Shown here piece by piece: positions 35,743-43,995 of a DNA stretch of 64,000 bases. Each line of letters begins with the position of its first letter. The stretch's first letter is position 1. This DNA is from an uncultured Clostridia bacterium (GTDB lineage: Bacteria > Bacillota > Clostridia > TANB77 > CAG-508): positions 1 to 64,000 of the forward strand of contig CALXMM010000010.1 in the NCBI GenBank assembly GCA_944389475.1. Direction: 5' to 3'. The position numbers were made by a program, and so were the translations under genes. Under the pieces are notes generated by a model, which was not told the DNA's origin, did no database searches, and saw only the letters and a program-made list of their open reading frames with translations.

Positions 35743-36132
35743 ATGGACAAAAAGAAAGATAGCAGATTATATAATAAAAATTTTGTAGAGGCCTGGAAAA
35801 ATGCTTTTTCTGGAATCGCATATGGTTTTAAAACACAAAGAAATTTAAAAATTCAACTAGTTGCTGGAATAATAGTTACAATTTTAGGAATTGTATTAAA
35901 AATAAGTAGTGCAGAATGGGCAATATTGGCACTTTCTGTGTTTTTAGTTCTTGGAACAGAGATGATGAACACCGCTGTAGAAGCCGCTGTAGATTTGTAT
36001 ACAGAGGAATACAATGAAAAAGCAAAAATAGCAAAAGATGTTGCTGCAGGAGCAGTTGTTTTAACAGCTATAAATGCTTTAGTTGTTTCTTATTTTTTGT
36101 TTGCAGATAAAATAGTTGGGTTATTTAAATAA
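35743..36132 (+). CDS. dgkA: DgkA-type undecaprenol/diacylglycerol kinase
   Basis: A 129-aa integral membrane kinase with three helices after an N-terminal amphipathic stretch (NAFSGIAYGFKTQRNLKIQL). The active-site helix LGTEMMNTAVEAAVDL is intact. Gram-positive members mostly phosphorylate undecaprenol to recycle the wall lipid carrier. TAGGGAG is just upstream of the ATG. The ybeY-dgkA-era order, here with a DUF3048 gene inserted, is a standard Firmicutes cluster. Confidence 0.92.
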   Translation: MDKKKDSRLYNKNFVEAWKNAFSGIAYGFKTQRNLKIQLVAGIIVTILGIVLKISSAEWAILALSVFLVLGTEMMNTAVEAAVDLYTEEYNEKAKIAKDVAAGAVVLTAINALVVSYFLFADKIVGLFK

Positions 36133-36144
36133 GAGAGGAATAAA

Positions 36145-37224
36145 ATGAGAGGTAAAAGAAATAAAATTAAAACAAAACATAAAAGTAAAAAAATTCCCAT
36201 TTTAATAGTGATTATAATTTTAATTTTAGGTATAGCAGCAGGATGTTATTATTATTTTTACATATATAATCAAAATCAAAACAAAGAAAATTCACCTGTT
36301 GATTTAGGAACTGCAGAAGGGTTAAAACCTGAAGAACCAAAACAGCAAGAAAGTATATTCAAAGGCAATGATAGACCAATAGCTATAATGATAGATAATC
36401 ATCAAGGAGCATGGCCACAAGTAGGATTAAATAAAGCATATAGTGTTTATGAAATAATTGTAGAAGGTGGAGAAAGTAGACTAATGGCACTATTTAAAGG
36501 TATAGATTTAGATGAGATTGGTCCAGTTCGTAGTGCAAGGCATTATTTCTTAGATTATGCTTTAGAAAATGATGCAATATATGTACATTATGGTTGGAGC
36601 CCAAAAGCTCAATCCGATATATCCACATTAAATGTAGATAATATAAATGGAATAAGTGAAAGCACAGAGAGCTTTTGGAGAACAAAGAAAAAATCAGCAC
36701 CACACAATGTATTAACTAGTACAAAAGACATATTAGAAATTGCAAAAAGTAAAAAATATGATACCACTTCAGATAAAGACAGTGTCCTAAATTATACATT
36801 TAGCGAGGTCAACTTAGATAATGGAATTACTGCTAACAATGTAACAATACCATATTCAGATTTGCATACAGTTAATTATAAATATGATGCAGAAACAAAA
36901 AGATATACAAGATATGCTAGAGGAGAAAAGCAAACTGATATGGAAACAGGAGAACCAATAACAACTAAAAATATTATTATTACATTCGAAAAAAATTCTC
37001 CATTAAAGGATACAGAAAATAAAGATAGACAGGATTTATCAGATGTAGGAACAAATAACGGATATTATATAACAAACGGTAAAGCAATAAAAATTAAATG
37101 TATAAAAAATAGTAGAACATCACAAACTAAATATGAAGATTTACAAGGAAATGAAATAAGTGTAAATGATGGAAATACATTTTTTAATATTTGTCCAATC
37201 GACAGTAATGTAACATTCGAATGA
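36145..37224 (+). CDS. DUF3048 (YerB-like) exported protein
   Basis: A 359-aa protein with a basic N-terminus and a hydrophobic segment ending IAAGC, which may be a lipobox or simply a membrane anchor. The DUF3048 body shows RPIAIMIDNHQGAWPQ, EGGESRLMALF, GPVRSARHYFLDYA and HYGWSPKAQ. These wall-side proteins are widespread in Firmicutes and have no settled function. GAGAGGA precedes the ATG, 12 nt after dgkA. Confidence 0.85.
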   Translation: MRGKRNKIKTKHKSKKIPILIVIIILILGIAAGCYYYFYIYNQNQNKENSPVDLGTAEGLKPEEPKQQESIFKGNDRPIAIMIDNHQGAWPQVGLNKAYSVYEIIVEGGESRLMALFKGIDLDEIGPVRSARHYFLDYALENDAIYVHYGWSPKAQSDISTLNVDNINGISESTESFWRTKKKSAPHNVLTSTKDILEIAKSKKYDTTSDKDSVLNYTFSEVNLDNGITANNVTIPYSDLHTVNYKYDAETKRYTRYARGEKQTDMETGEPITTKNIIITFEKNSPLKDTENKDRQDLSDVGTNNGYYITNGKAIKIKCIKNSRTSQTKYEDLQGNEISVNDGNTFFNICPIDSNVTFE

Positions 37225-37233
37225 TAAGGGTTA

Positions 37234-37286
37234 GTGTAAAATTAAGTAGGTAAAAAATAAATTGCCTACATTTACTTGATACATAC
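37234..37286. repeat. Short dispersed repeat, copy B
   Basis: A 53-base element with an internal hairpin (GTAGG at about 37246-37250, CCTAC at 37265-37269). Its first part matches 25011-25025 and its end, ATTTACTTGATACATAC, matches 25775-25791. It lies directly after the DUF3048 gene. Confidence 0.5.
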
Positions 37287-37291
37287 ATGAG

Positions 37292-37320
37292 AAGGCTAGT
37301 TTATAAAACTAGTCTTTTAT
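37292..37320 (+). terminator. Terminator after the DUF3048 gene
   Basis: An 11-bp stem (37292-37302 with 37306-37316, one G-U pair) with a TTTTAT tail. Confidence 0.7.
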
Positions 37321-37434
37321 AAACCTAAGAAATATGTTAAAATATTTGAAAAATAAATTTAGAAAAATACTAAGTTTCTACAAAAAAATAAAATAATATA
37401 TGATAGTATAAATAATATAGAAAGGATTGAGTAA

Positions 37435-38337
37435 ATGGCAGAATTTAAATCAGGCTTTGTAGCAATAATAGGAAGAACTAATGTAGGAAAATCTACACTT
37501 ATAAATAAATTAGTAGGAGAAAAGGTTGCAATAACTGTAAATAAATCCCAAACAACTAGAACAGCAATAAGGGCAATAGTAAATAGAAAAAATTCTCAAA
37601 TAATTTTTATAGATACACCAGGAGTACATAAACCAAAGACAAAATTAGGAGAAACAATGCTAGAAACAGCTTATGAAATTGCAGAAGATGTGGATATTAT
37701 CTTGTTTATAGTTGATAGCTCAAAAAAGGAAATAACTAAAGGAGACAGAATTATACTAGATAAAATTAAGCAAATGAATAAAAAGACTATTTTAATATTA
37801 AACAAAATAGATTTAATAAAAAAAGAAGATATTTTAAAAGTAATAGAAATGTATAGAAAAGAATATGATTTTGCAGAAATAATACCAATTTCTGCACTTA
37901 ACAGTAAAGGTGTAAATACTATTTTGGATGAAATAGAAAAAAGATTAAAACCAGGACCTGCATATTATGATATAGATGAATATACAGACCAAACATCAAG
38001 ACAATTAGTGGAAGAAGTTATTAGAGAAAAGGCGTTAAAATTTTTAAGCGAAGAAGTGCCACACGGTATATATGTTGAAGTAGAGAAAATGACTTTAAGA
38101 AAAACTACAAAAGGAGAAGAAATCTATGATGTAGAAGCAACTATATATTGTTTGAGAAATTCACATAAAGGAATCATTATTGGAAAAAATGGTGCAATGT
38201 TAAAACGAATTGTTTCAAGTGCAAGGATGGAATTGGAAAATATGTTAGGAACAAAATTAAACTTAAAAGTATGGGTAAAAGTTAAAGAAGATTGGCAGGA
38301 TAAAGATAGTATAGTAAAAAAATTTAAATTCAACTAA
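37435..38337 (+). CDS. era: GTPase Era
   Basis: Era binds the 16S rRNA 3' end during 30S assembly. The G domain has GRTNVGKS (13-20), DTPGVHKPK and NKID. The KH RNA-binding domain shows GIIIGKNGAMLKRI. The 300-aa length is standard. GAAAGGA precedes the ATG. TTCTAC-17 nt-TATGAT (37376-37404) is a possible promoter. Confidence 0.96.
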   Translation: MAEFKSGFVAIIGRTNVGKSTLINKLVGEKVAITVNKSQTTRTAIRAIVNRKNSQIIFIDTPGVHKPKTKLGETMLETAYEIAEDVDIILFIVDSSKKEITKGDRIILDKIKQMNKKTILILNKIDLIKKEDILKVIEMYRKEYDFAEIIPISALNSKGVNTILDEIEKRLKPGPAYYDIDEYTDQTSRQLVEEVIREKALKFLSEEVPHGIYVEVEKMTLRKTTKGEEIYDVEATIYCLRNSHKGIIIGKNGAMLKRIVSSARMELENMLGTKLNLKVWVKVKEDWQDKDSIVKKFKFN

Positions 38338-38387
38338 ATGAATAAAAAAACATAAAATACAAAAGATAATAAAAAGGAGATGATTTC

Positions 38388-38534
38388 ATGTTTAAACAAA
38401 TAGCTTGGAACACCTTTAAAAAAACAGGTAATATAAATACATTTATGGAATTCAAACAACTAAAAGAATTAGAAGAAAAAATAGAGGAAGAAAAAAATGG
38501 GAACAATAAAGACAAAAGGAATTATATTAGTTGA
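38388..38534 (+). CDS. yqzL: YqzL-like small protein
   Basis: A 48-residue frame starting MFKQIAWNTFKKTGNINTFM, matching the short YqzL family found between era and recO in Firmicutes. AAAAGGAGATGA lies just before the ATG. The basic, charged tail overlaps the recO start by 38 nt, so the two are probably translationally coupled. Function is unknown. Confidence 0.8.
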   Translation: MFKQIAWNTFKKTGNINTFMEFKQLKELEEKIEEEKNGNNKDKRNYIS

Positions 38535-39225
38535 ACATAATATGGGTGATTATGATAAAATGTTAACTATGTTAACACCAGGACTTGGAAAGATTTCTTG
38601 TGCTGCCAGAGGAGCGAAAAGATTTAGAAGTTCGCTCTTAGTGGGTAGCCAATTTTTATGTTTTGGAGATTATATATTATATAAAACGAGTTCTACATAT
38701 TATATAAATTCATGTGAACCCATAGAGATTTTTTATAATATAAGAAAAGATTTAAAAAAATTAGATTATGCATCATTTATAACTAAAATAATTATGGATG
38801 TTACAAATGAAAATGAAAATTCATATAGAATTTTGCAATTATATTTAAATACTTTATATATGATATCAGAAACTGACAAAGATTTAGAATTTGTACTAGC
38901 AATATTTAAAATGAAATTAATAAGTATATTGGGATTTACTCCGAATATAAAGTCTTGTACAAATTGTAATTCAAAAGAAAACTTGGAATTTTTTAGTTTA
39001 AAAGATAATGGGTTTAAATGTAGTGCTTGTGGTAAGCAGGATACAAGTTGTATACACATGCAAAATTCTACAATGCAGGCTATTAGGTATATTATAACCT
39101 CTCAGCCTAAAAAAGTTTTTTCATTCAACATTGGTGAAGAAGCACAAAAAGAATTAGCAATGATATCAAAATTATATTTAAATGATAAGCTTGAAAAAGA
39201 TTATAAAATGGACAATATTTTCTAA
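38497..39225 (+). CDS. recO: DNA repair protein RecO
   Basis: RecO loads RecA on SSB-coated DNA with RecR. The N-terminal OB fold (TKGIILVEHNMGDYDKML, LGKISCAARGAKR) and a four-Cys zinc site (CTNC, then CSAC about 21 residues on) are both present. The 242-aa length is typical. GAGGA lies 8-9 nt before the ATG inside yqzL. The era-yqzL-recO order is standard. Confidence 0.94.
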   Translation: MGTIKTKGIILVEHNMGDYDKMLTMLTPGLGKISCAARGAKRFRSSLLVGSQFLCFGDYILYKTSSTYYINSCEPIEIFYNIRKDLKKLDYASFITKIIMDVTNENENSYRILQLYLNTLYMISETDKDLEFVLAIFKMKLISILGFTPNIKSCTNCNSKENLEFFSLKDNGFKCSACGKQDTSCIHMQNSTMQAIRYIITSQPKKVFSFNIGEEAQKELAMISKLYLNDKLEKDYKMDNIF

Positions 39226-39250
39226 TAATATACAAAATAACAAAATATGC

Positions 39251-39279
39251 TTGAAAAAAAGCTGGTTTCAATATATAAT
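39251..39279 (+). promoter_or_regulatory. Sigma-A promoter of hpf
   Basis: TTGAAA at 39251-39256, exactly 17 nt, and TATAAT at 39274-39279, 46 nt before the ATG. Confidence 0.8.
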
Positions 39280-39325
39280 AGGCGTGTAACTAAAGAAAGC
39301 AAAATAATTGAGAGGAGAGATTTTT

Positions 39326-39847
39326 ATGAATATAAAAGTTATAGGAAAAGATTTAGAGGTTACAGATGCAATAAGAAATTATGCAGAAAAGAAAATGGAC
39401 AAATTAACAAAATATTTTGATGACTTTGAAGGAACAGTAACAATAAAAGTAGAAGGAAATGAACAAGTTGCAGAATCAAGAGTTTCAAGCCATGGCGTTA
39501 CATACAAAGCAGTAACAGCACATAAAGACTTATATGCATCTATAGATAAAAATATAGATATACTAGAAGGACAAATAAGAAAAACAAAAACTAAAAGAGA
39601 GAAAATGACTAAAGAAGCAACAATAAGAATGGGACAAGAAGAAAATAATGCAGAACCAGAAGATGAAATAATAAAAGAATTATATTACGAAATAAAACCA
39701 ATGACACCAGAAGATGCTAAATTAAAATTACAAGAAAATAAAGGAAATACATTTTTCACATTTGTTAACTTAGAAAGTGGAAAAGTAAATGTAATTTATA
39801 AATTAAAAGACAATAAGAATTATGGATTAGTTCAACCAGAAGATTAA
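39326..39847 (+). CDS. hpf: Ribosome hibernation promoting factor, long form
   Basis: The N-terminal S30AE domain (MNIKVIGKDLEVTDAIRNYAEKK) plugs the idle 30S, and the C-terminal domain (YYEIKPMTPEDAKLKLQ, FFTFVNLESGKVNVIY) joins two ribosomes into 100S dimers. The 173-aa length marks the long form. The ATG at 39326 is chosen because GAGAGGAGAG is correctly spaced; the longer frame starts six codons earlier. Confidence 0.94.
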   Translation: MNIKVIGKDLEVTDAIRNYAEKKMDKLTKYFDDFEGTVTIKVEGNEQVAESRVSSHGVTYKAVTAHKDLYASIDKNIDILEGQIRKTKTKREKMTKEATIRMGQEENNAEPEDEIIKELYYEIKPMTPEDAKLKLQENKGNTFFTFVNLESGKVNVIYKLKDNKNYGLVQPED

Positions 39848-39855
39848 TAATTAAT

Positions 39856-39896
39856 AAACCGGGATTTGGGATTGTTCTCAAATCTCGGTTTTTATA
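39856..39896 (+). terminator. Terminator after hpf
   Basis: AAACCGGGATTTG (39856-39868) pairs with CAAATCTCGGTTT (39879-39891, one G-U), followed by further T. Confidence 0.88.
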
Positions 39897-39901
39897 TAAA
39901 G

Positions 39902-39958
39902 ATAACGGATTCTAGATTTTTTAACAAATGCTTTGTTTAAAATTCTTGAATCCGTTAT
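39902..39958 (-). terminator. Terminator after the SASP gene
   Basis: An 11-bp perfect outer stem (39902-39912 with 39948-39958) with additional inner pairing. On the minus strand it follows the SASP stop by about 20 nt and is trailed by a T-rich stretch. Confidence 0.75.
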
Positions 39959-39977
39959 TAAAATTTAAAAGAGGAAA

Positions 39978-40184
39978 CTATTTGTTTAACATTTCGTTTT
40001 CATATTTTTGAACCATTTTCTTAACCATGTTTCCACCTATTCTACCAGCATCTCTTGAAGAGATATCACCATTATAACCTTCTTTTAAGTTAACACCAAC
40101 TTCAGAAGCTACTTCATATTTAAATTTATCTAAAGCGCTCATTGCTTCAGGAACTAACTTTTTATTTGAATTTGAATATGCCAT
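39978..40184 (-). CDS. Alpha/beta-type small acid-soluble spore protein
   Basis: A 68-residue DNA-coating protein made in the forespore. It has the SASP signature: EVASEVGV (the GPR protease cleavage region), GYNGDISSRDAGRIGG and MVKKMVQKYE. The ATG at 40184 (MAYSNSNKK) is chosen: AGGAGGTGA ends 8 nt before it, and the GTG in a longer frame is part of that ribosome binding site. A sigma-G-like promoter and own terminator flank it. It is strong evidence for spore formation. Confidence 0.95.
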   Translation of the reverse strand: MAYSNSNKKLVPEAMSALDKFKYEVASEVGVNLKEGYNGDISSRDAGRIGGNMVKKMVQKYENEMLNK

Positions 40185-40247
40185 TGTAAATTTCACCTCC
40201 TAGGATTGTAAAAAATTGTTTGAAAAGAACTTTGTCTTTTCAATATA

Positions 40248-40278
40248 TATGATGTGTAAATCAATAAAAAATATTCTG
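40248..40278 (-). promoter_or_regulatory. Sigma-G-like promoter of the SASP gene
   Basis: On the minus strand AGAATA within 40272-40278, a 17-nt spacer and CATCATA at 40248-40254, which fits the sigma-G form CATnnTA. It lies 64 nt before the SASP ATG. Confidence 0.7.
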
Positions 40279-40309
40279 GCAATTTTTTGAAAAAATAAAT
40301 TGATATATA

Positions 40310-40338
40310 TTGTAAAAAAATAGAAAATATTATATATT
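40310..40338 (+). promoter_or_regulatory. Promoter of the HAD phosphatase gene
   Basis: TTGTAA at 40310-40315, 17-nt spacer, TATATT at 40333-40338, 31 nt before the ATG. Confidence 0.45.
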
Positions 40339-40368
40339 AAAGTAATGAAATGTAGAAAGGAAAAAAAT

Positions 40369-41241
40369 ATGTATAAATTAATAACAATTGATTTGGATGG
40401 TACATTATTAAATAGATATGGAGAAGTTACTGAGCATACAAAAGAAATTATAAAAAAAGTAACTGAAAAAGGAATATTAGTAGTTATAGCTTCTGGAAGA
40501 ATATCAGAATCGGTACTTACAATAGCTAAAGAAATAGGAGCAAATAAATACTATATTTCTGGAAATGGTTCTGTATTATATGATATGCAAAATGATAAAA
40601 TTTTATATGAAAATTATTTAAAAAAAGAAAAAGTTTTAGAGATTATAGATTTGTGTGAAAAAAATAGTATTTATTATAATATTTATACAGAAAATGCAGT
40701 TATTGCAAAATCCCTAAATTATAATGTCGCTTTTTATAATTATGAAAATACAAAAAAAAGTAGTGATAAAAAAACAGAAATAAATATTGTGGAAGATGTT
40801 TATAATTATGTAAAAAAATTAAACACTAATAAATTTTTAAAAATGACAATATGTGATGAAAGCAAAATAGTATTTTCTAGCATAGTAAGAAGATTAAAAA
40901 ATATATCAGATATAGATGTTTTGGATGTTTCACACATGTCTCAGAAAAAAATAAAAACAGGAACAAAGGAAGTATCTGTTGGATATTATTATACCGAAGT
41001 TAGTAGCAAAAATGTGGATAAATGGTATGCAATAGAAGAAATTATGAAGAGGGAAAATATAAAGCAAGAAGAAGTTATGTCTTTTGGTGACAATAATAAC
41101 GATATACTTATGATAAAAAATGCAGGACTCGGTATAGCAATGGGACATAGCAATAATGAAGTGAAAAAAGTGGCGGATGTTATTACAGCAACCAATGATG
41201 AAGAAGGGGTTGCGAAAGTCTTAGAAGAATTAATACTATAA
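40369..41241 (+). CDS. Cof-type HAD-superfamily phosphatase
   Basis: A 290-aa HAD IIB hydrolase: nucleophile motif IDLDGTLLN, motif II ASGRI, a cap domain (about 90-200), and the acidic motif FGDNNNDILMI with Lys in the usual place before it. Cof-type enzymes dephosphorylate sugar or cofactor phosphates; the substrate cannot be told. The ATG at 40369 is used because AAAGGA lies 7 nt upstream. Confidence 0.9.
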   Translation: MYKLITIDLDGTLLNRYGEVTEHTKEIIKKVTEKGILVVIASGRISESVLTIAKEIGANKYYISGNGSVLYDMQNDKILYENYLKKEKVLEIIDLCEKNSIYYNIYTENAVIAKSLNYNVAFYNYENTKKSSDKKTEINIVEDVYNYVKKLNTNKFLKMTICDESKIVFSSIVRRLKNISDIDVLDVSHMSQKKIKTGTKEVSVGYYYTEVSSKNVDKWYAIEEIMKRENIKQEEVMSFGDNNNDILMIKNAGLGIAMGHSNNEVKKVADVITATNDEEGVAKVLEELIL

Positions 41242-41254
41242 TGTTACTGCTATA

Positions 41255-41280
41255 TTACAAAAATATTATATTTTTGTTAC
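41255..41280 (+). terminator. Weak terminator-like palindrome
   Basis: ACAAAAATAT (41257-41266) and ATATTTTTGT (41268-41277) are inverted with almost no loop. It separates the HAD gene from the Tad-like locus. Confidence 0.4.
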
Positions 41281-41296
41281 GAAATTATAGTATATA

Positions 41297-41325
41297 TTGT
41301 TTTAAAGAGTAGATTGTTGTAAAAT
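41297..41325 (+). promoter_or_regulatory. Promoter of the Tad-like locus
   Basis: TTGTTT at 41297-41302, 17-nt spacer, TAAAAT at 41320-41325, 46 nt before the first gene of the locus. Confidence 0.55.
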
Positions 41326-41371
41326 AAAATCAGATTATATTGAAATTTAAATATTAAGGGAGGAATAATAA

Positions 41372-42418
41372 ATGGCTTCAAATCCAATGCAAAGACAAAA
41401 AAGAGTATCATTTTTATTAGGAATGTTAACTATGCTTATTATAGCAGCATTAGTAATTGGTTTATTACTAATGATAATAATTAATATGAAGAAAGAACAA
41501 GATGAAGCAAAACAAAATGAAAGAGCAGTATATGTCTTAACTTCAGATGTTTCATCAGGTTCTGGAATACAAATTGCTGCAGTAAGTGGTGATGATTCTA
41601 GGTCATCAGCAAATGTACAGCAATCTGTTGCTGATGGTAGTGTTGTTCCAGAAAATTATGCACAACCTACAGATTTCTATACAGATGACTCAAGAACACA
41701 AGCAAAAACAGACTTGGTTGCTAAAATAGATTTAAAAGCTGGTACTATTTTAACTAAAGATATGTTAACAACAAGTTCTGAAACAGCTACAAATGACTTA
41801 AGAAAACAAGAATATAATATGTTATCACTACCAACAGATTTAAAAGATGGTGATTTCGTAGATATACGTATACGTTTCGGAAATGGACAGGATTACATAA
41901 TTGTTTCTAAGAAACAAGTTTCAATTCCACAAATTGCCGGTTCTCCAGCAGAAGGAGTAATAGATGTAAAATTATCAGAAGATGAAACAATTGCAATGTC
42001 TAGTGCAATTATAGAAGCATATCAATTATCTTCAGCTGAAATGTATGTATCTAGATATACAGATCCTGGAATGCAAGCAGCAGCAACGCCAACATATCCT
42101 GTTAATAATGAAGCACTTAATTTAATGAATACAAATCCAAATATTTTGGATGAAGCAAAAGCATCTATAGCTAATAGATATGATCGTAGCTTAAGAGAAA
42201 ACTTTATTAATAATCAATTAGGAAGTGTACAAGCAGATCAAAGACAATCAAATTTGGAATCAAATGTAACACAACATATTCAACAACAAAGAGAATTAAG
42301 ACAACAATATTTACAATCACTTGAAGATGCAGCTGCAGCAAGCGATGCCACTGCTACTTCAGGAAATACAACAAGTAGTAGTACATCAACTGGAAGTACA
42401 ACAAGTACAAGTAACTAA
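41372..42418 (+). CDS. CpaB/RcpC-like SAF-domain protein of the Tad-like locus
   Basis: A 348-aa protein with one N-terminal membrane helix (about 15-36). The SAF domain follows (AKIDLKAGTILTKDML, then NMLSLPTDLKDGDFVDIRI and IIVSKKQVSIPQI), the CpaB pattern. The C-terminal third is Gln/Ala-rich and ends in a Ser/Thr tail, likely disordered and perhaps wall-spanning. In Tad systems CpaB is an envelope-side assembly protein. AGGGAGGA precedes the ATG. It is the first gene of a 12-gene run with gaps mostly of 15-31 nt. Confidence 0.8.
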   Translation: MASNPMQRQKRVSFLLGMLTMLIIAALVIGLLLMIIINMKKEQDEAKQNERAVYVLTSDVSSGSGIQIAAVSGDDSRSSANVQQSVADGSVVPENYAQPTDFYTDDSRTQAKTDLVAKIDLKAGTILTKDMLTTSSETATNDLRKQEYNMLSLPTDLKDGDFVDIRIRFGNGQDYIIVSKKQVSIPQIAGSPAEGVIDVKLSEDETIAMSSAIIEAYQLSSAEMYVSRYTDPGMQAAATPTYPVNNEALNLMNTNPNILDEAKASIANRYDRSLRENFINNQLGSVQADQRQSNLESNVTQHIQQQRELRQQYLQSLEDAAAASDATATSGNTTSSSTSTGSTTSTSN

Positions 42419-42436
42419 AAATAAATAGGAGGAAAT

Positions 42437-43120
42437 ATGAAAGAAGTAGGGTTTGTAGGAGCTTTTGATAAAACAGATTTAATTATTTATATAGCAAAAA
42501 TTCTAACTGCATTAGGCAAAAAAGTTTTAATGGCAGATACGACAATTACTCAAAAGGCAAGATATGTTGTACCAGCATTAAATCCTACTTTGTCTTATAT
42601 AACAGAATTCGAAGAAATAGATATTGCAGTTGGGTTTAATAATTTGGAGTCCATAGCTGAATATATAAATAAACCAGTTAATCAATTGGAATATGACTAT
42701 GTTTTAGTAGACATAGATAATGCACAAAGTGCAATAAATTTTAGAATAGATAGTGCAATACAAAACTTTTTTGTAACATCTTTTGATACATACGAAGTAA
42801 GAAGAGGATTGGAAGTTCTAAATGAATTTCCAACTCCAATAAAAATGACAAAAGTTTTATTTTCTAAGGAAGTTACAAAAGAAGAAGATGACTATTTAAA
42901 TTATCTATCATTAGGCTCAAAAGTTATGTGGGAAGATGAAAAAATATATTTCCCATTAGAAATGGGAGATAAAACAGCGATTATAAATAATCAAAAAGTA
43001 TCAAAGATTAGATTCGATAATTTAACAAGTATGTATAAAGAAGGACTAGAATATATAGTTGCTAAGCTTGAGCCAGAAGCTCAAGGAGCAAAATTAAGAA
43101 AAGTAATGAAAGAAATTTAA
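42437..43120 (+). CDS. Degenerate MinD/CpaE-like protein 1
   Basis: A 227-aa protein with the outline of a MinD/ParA-type ATPase: an opening strand and loop VGFVGAFDKTDLIIYIAKIL, then a helix, KKVLMADTT, and YDYVLVDIDNAQ in the Walker B position. The Walker A is altered to GAFDKTD, lacking the glycine before Lys, so nucleotide binding is doubtful. In Tad loci CpaE/TadZ localises the machine; this may be a scaffold version. TAGGAGG precedes the ATG. Confidence 0.65.
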   Translation: MKEVGFVGAFDKTDLIIYIAKILTALGKKVLMADTTITQKARYVVPALNPTLSYITEFEEIDIAVGFNNLESIAEYINKPVNQLEYDYVLVDIDNAQSAINFRIDSAIQNFFVTSFDTYEVRRGLEVLNEFPTPIKMTKVLFSKEVTKEEDDYLNYLSLGSKVMWEDEKIYFPLEMGDKTAIINNQKVSKIRFDNLTSMYKEGLEYIVAKLEPEAQGAKLRKVMKEI

Positions 43121-43140
43121 TCTTAAAGAAGGAGAAGAAA

Positions 43141-43974
43141 ATGGCTATAGTATCTTTTTGGACAGAAGATAGTAAAGAAACAGGACAAACTTCAACAGCT
43201 ATTGCTGTGGCAACACAAATGGCGATACAACACAATAAAAAAGTATTGTTAATTTCCACATATGCAAATAATAAGGAATTTGATGCAGCATATTTAAAGC
43301 CACAAGTACAAAAAACAAATTTACTATCATTCTTAAATTTAACAAAAAAATCAGTTGGTATGGAATCTGGAGTAACAGGCTTAATGAAAATTGAGGGAAG
43401 CAATAAACTTACTCCAGACATGATAAGAGATTATACAGGAATAATATTTAAAGATAGATTAGAAGTATTATCAGGTTTTGATGGTGTAGAAACAGCAGCA
43501 ATTGATTCATTTTATGTATCATTAGTAAAAAAAGCTAATATGGCTTATGATATTGTAATTATAGACTTGAAAAAAGGAATAAATGAATTAGCACAAGATA
43601 TGCTAACTGTTTCTGATGTAATTGTCTATGGAATGACTCAAAAAAGACATTCCATAGAAGAATACAGTAAGTCAAGAAAGGAAGGATATACTTCTAAAAT
43701 GAATAATTTAATTGGATATATTGGAAGGTATGATAAATTTTCTAAGTATACTCAAAAGAACATTATTAGAAGTATAAAAACAAAAGATTCGCTATTTCCT
43801 ATAGTGTATAATACTCTATTTTCTGATGCTTGCGATGAAGGAGGAGTTGTGGATTACTTCTTAAAAATGCAAACAGTTTCAGAAAAAGATAGAAATGCAA
43901 ATTTCTTAAATAATGTAAAAGAATTAATACAAGGTATTTTATATAAGATAGATGAAATGCAAATGATGAAATAA
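43141..43974 (+). CDS. Degenerate MinD/CpaE-like protein 2
   Basis: A 277-aa protein with a deviant-Walker layout: SFWTEDSKETGQTSTAIAVA stands where MinD has KGGVGKTT. The signature Lys is kept but the P-loop Lys is replaced by Gln. Switch-like KKVLLISTY and YDIVIIDLKKG follow in order. It is a second, diverged CpaE/TadZ-like protein beside the first, so the two may form a pair. No plasmid-partition partner is near. AGAAGGAGA precedes the ATG. Confidence 0.68.
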   Translation: MAIVSFWTEDSKETGQTSTAIAVATQMAIQHNKKVLLISTYANNKEFDAAYLKPQVQKTNLLSFLNLTKKSVGMESGVTGLMKIEGSNKLTPDMIRDYTGIIFKDRLEVLSGFDGVETAAIDSFYVSLVKKANMAYDIVIIDLKKGINELAQDMLTVSDVIVYGMTQKRHSIEEYSKSRKEGYTSKMNNLIGYIGRYDKFSKYTQKNIIRSIKTKDSLFPIVYNTLFSDACDEGGVVDYFLKMQTVSEKDRNANFLNNVKELIQGILYKIDEMQMMK

Positions 43975-43995
43975 AGTAAGGAAGGAGTTTCAAAG

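Noticed and set aside
39978..40196. Longer SASP start at GTG 40196
   Set aside because: That GTG is part of the AGGAGGTGA ribosome binding site; the ATG at 40184 is correctly spaced and fits the family.
42437..43974. Plasmid-type ParA partition genes
   Set aside because: No ParB or parS-like repeats are nearby, the Walker motifs are degenerate, and the genes are embedded in a CpaB-CpaF cluster.
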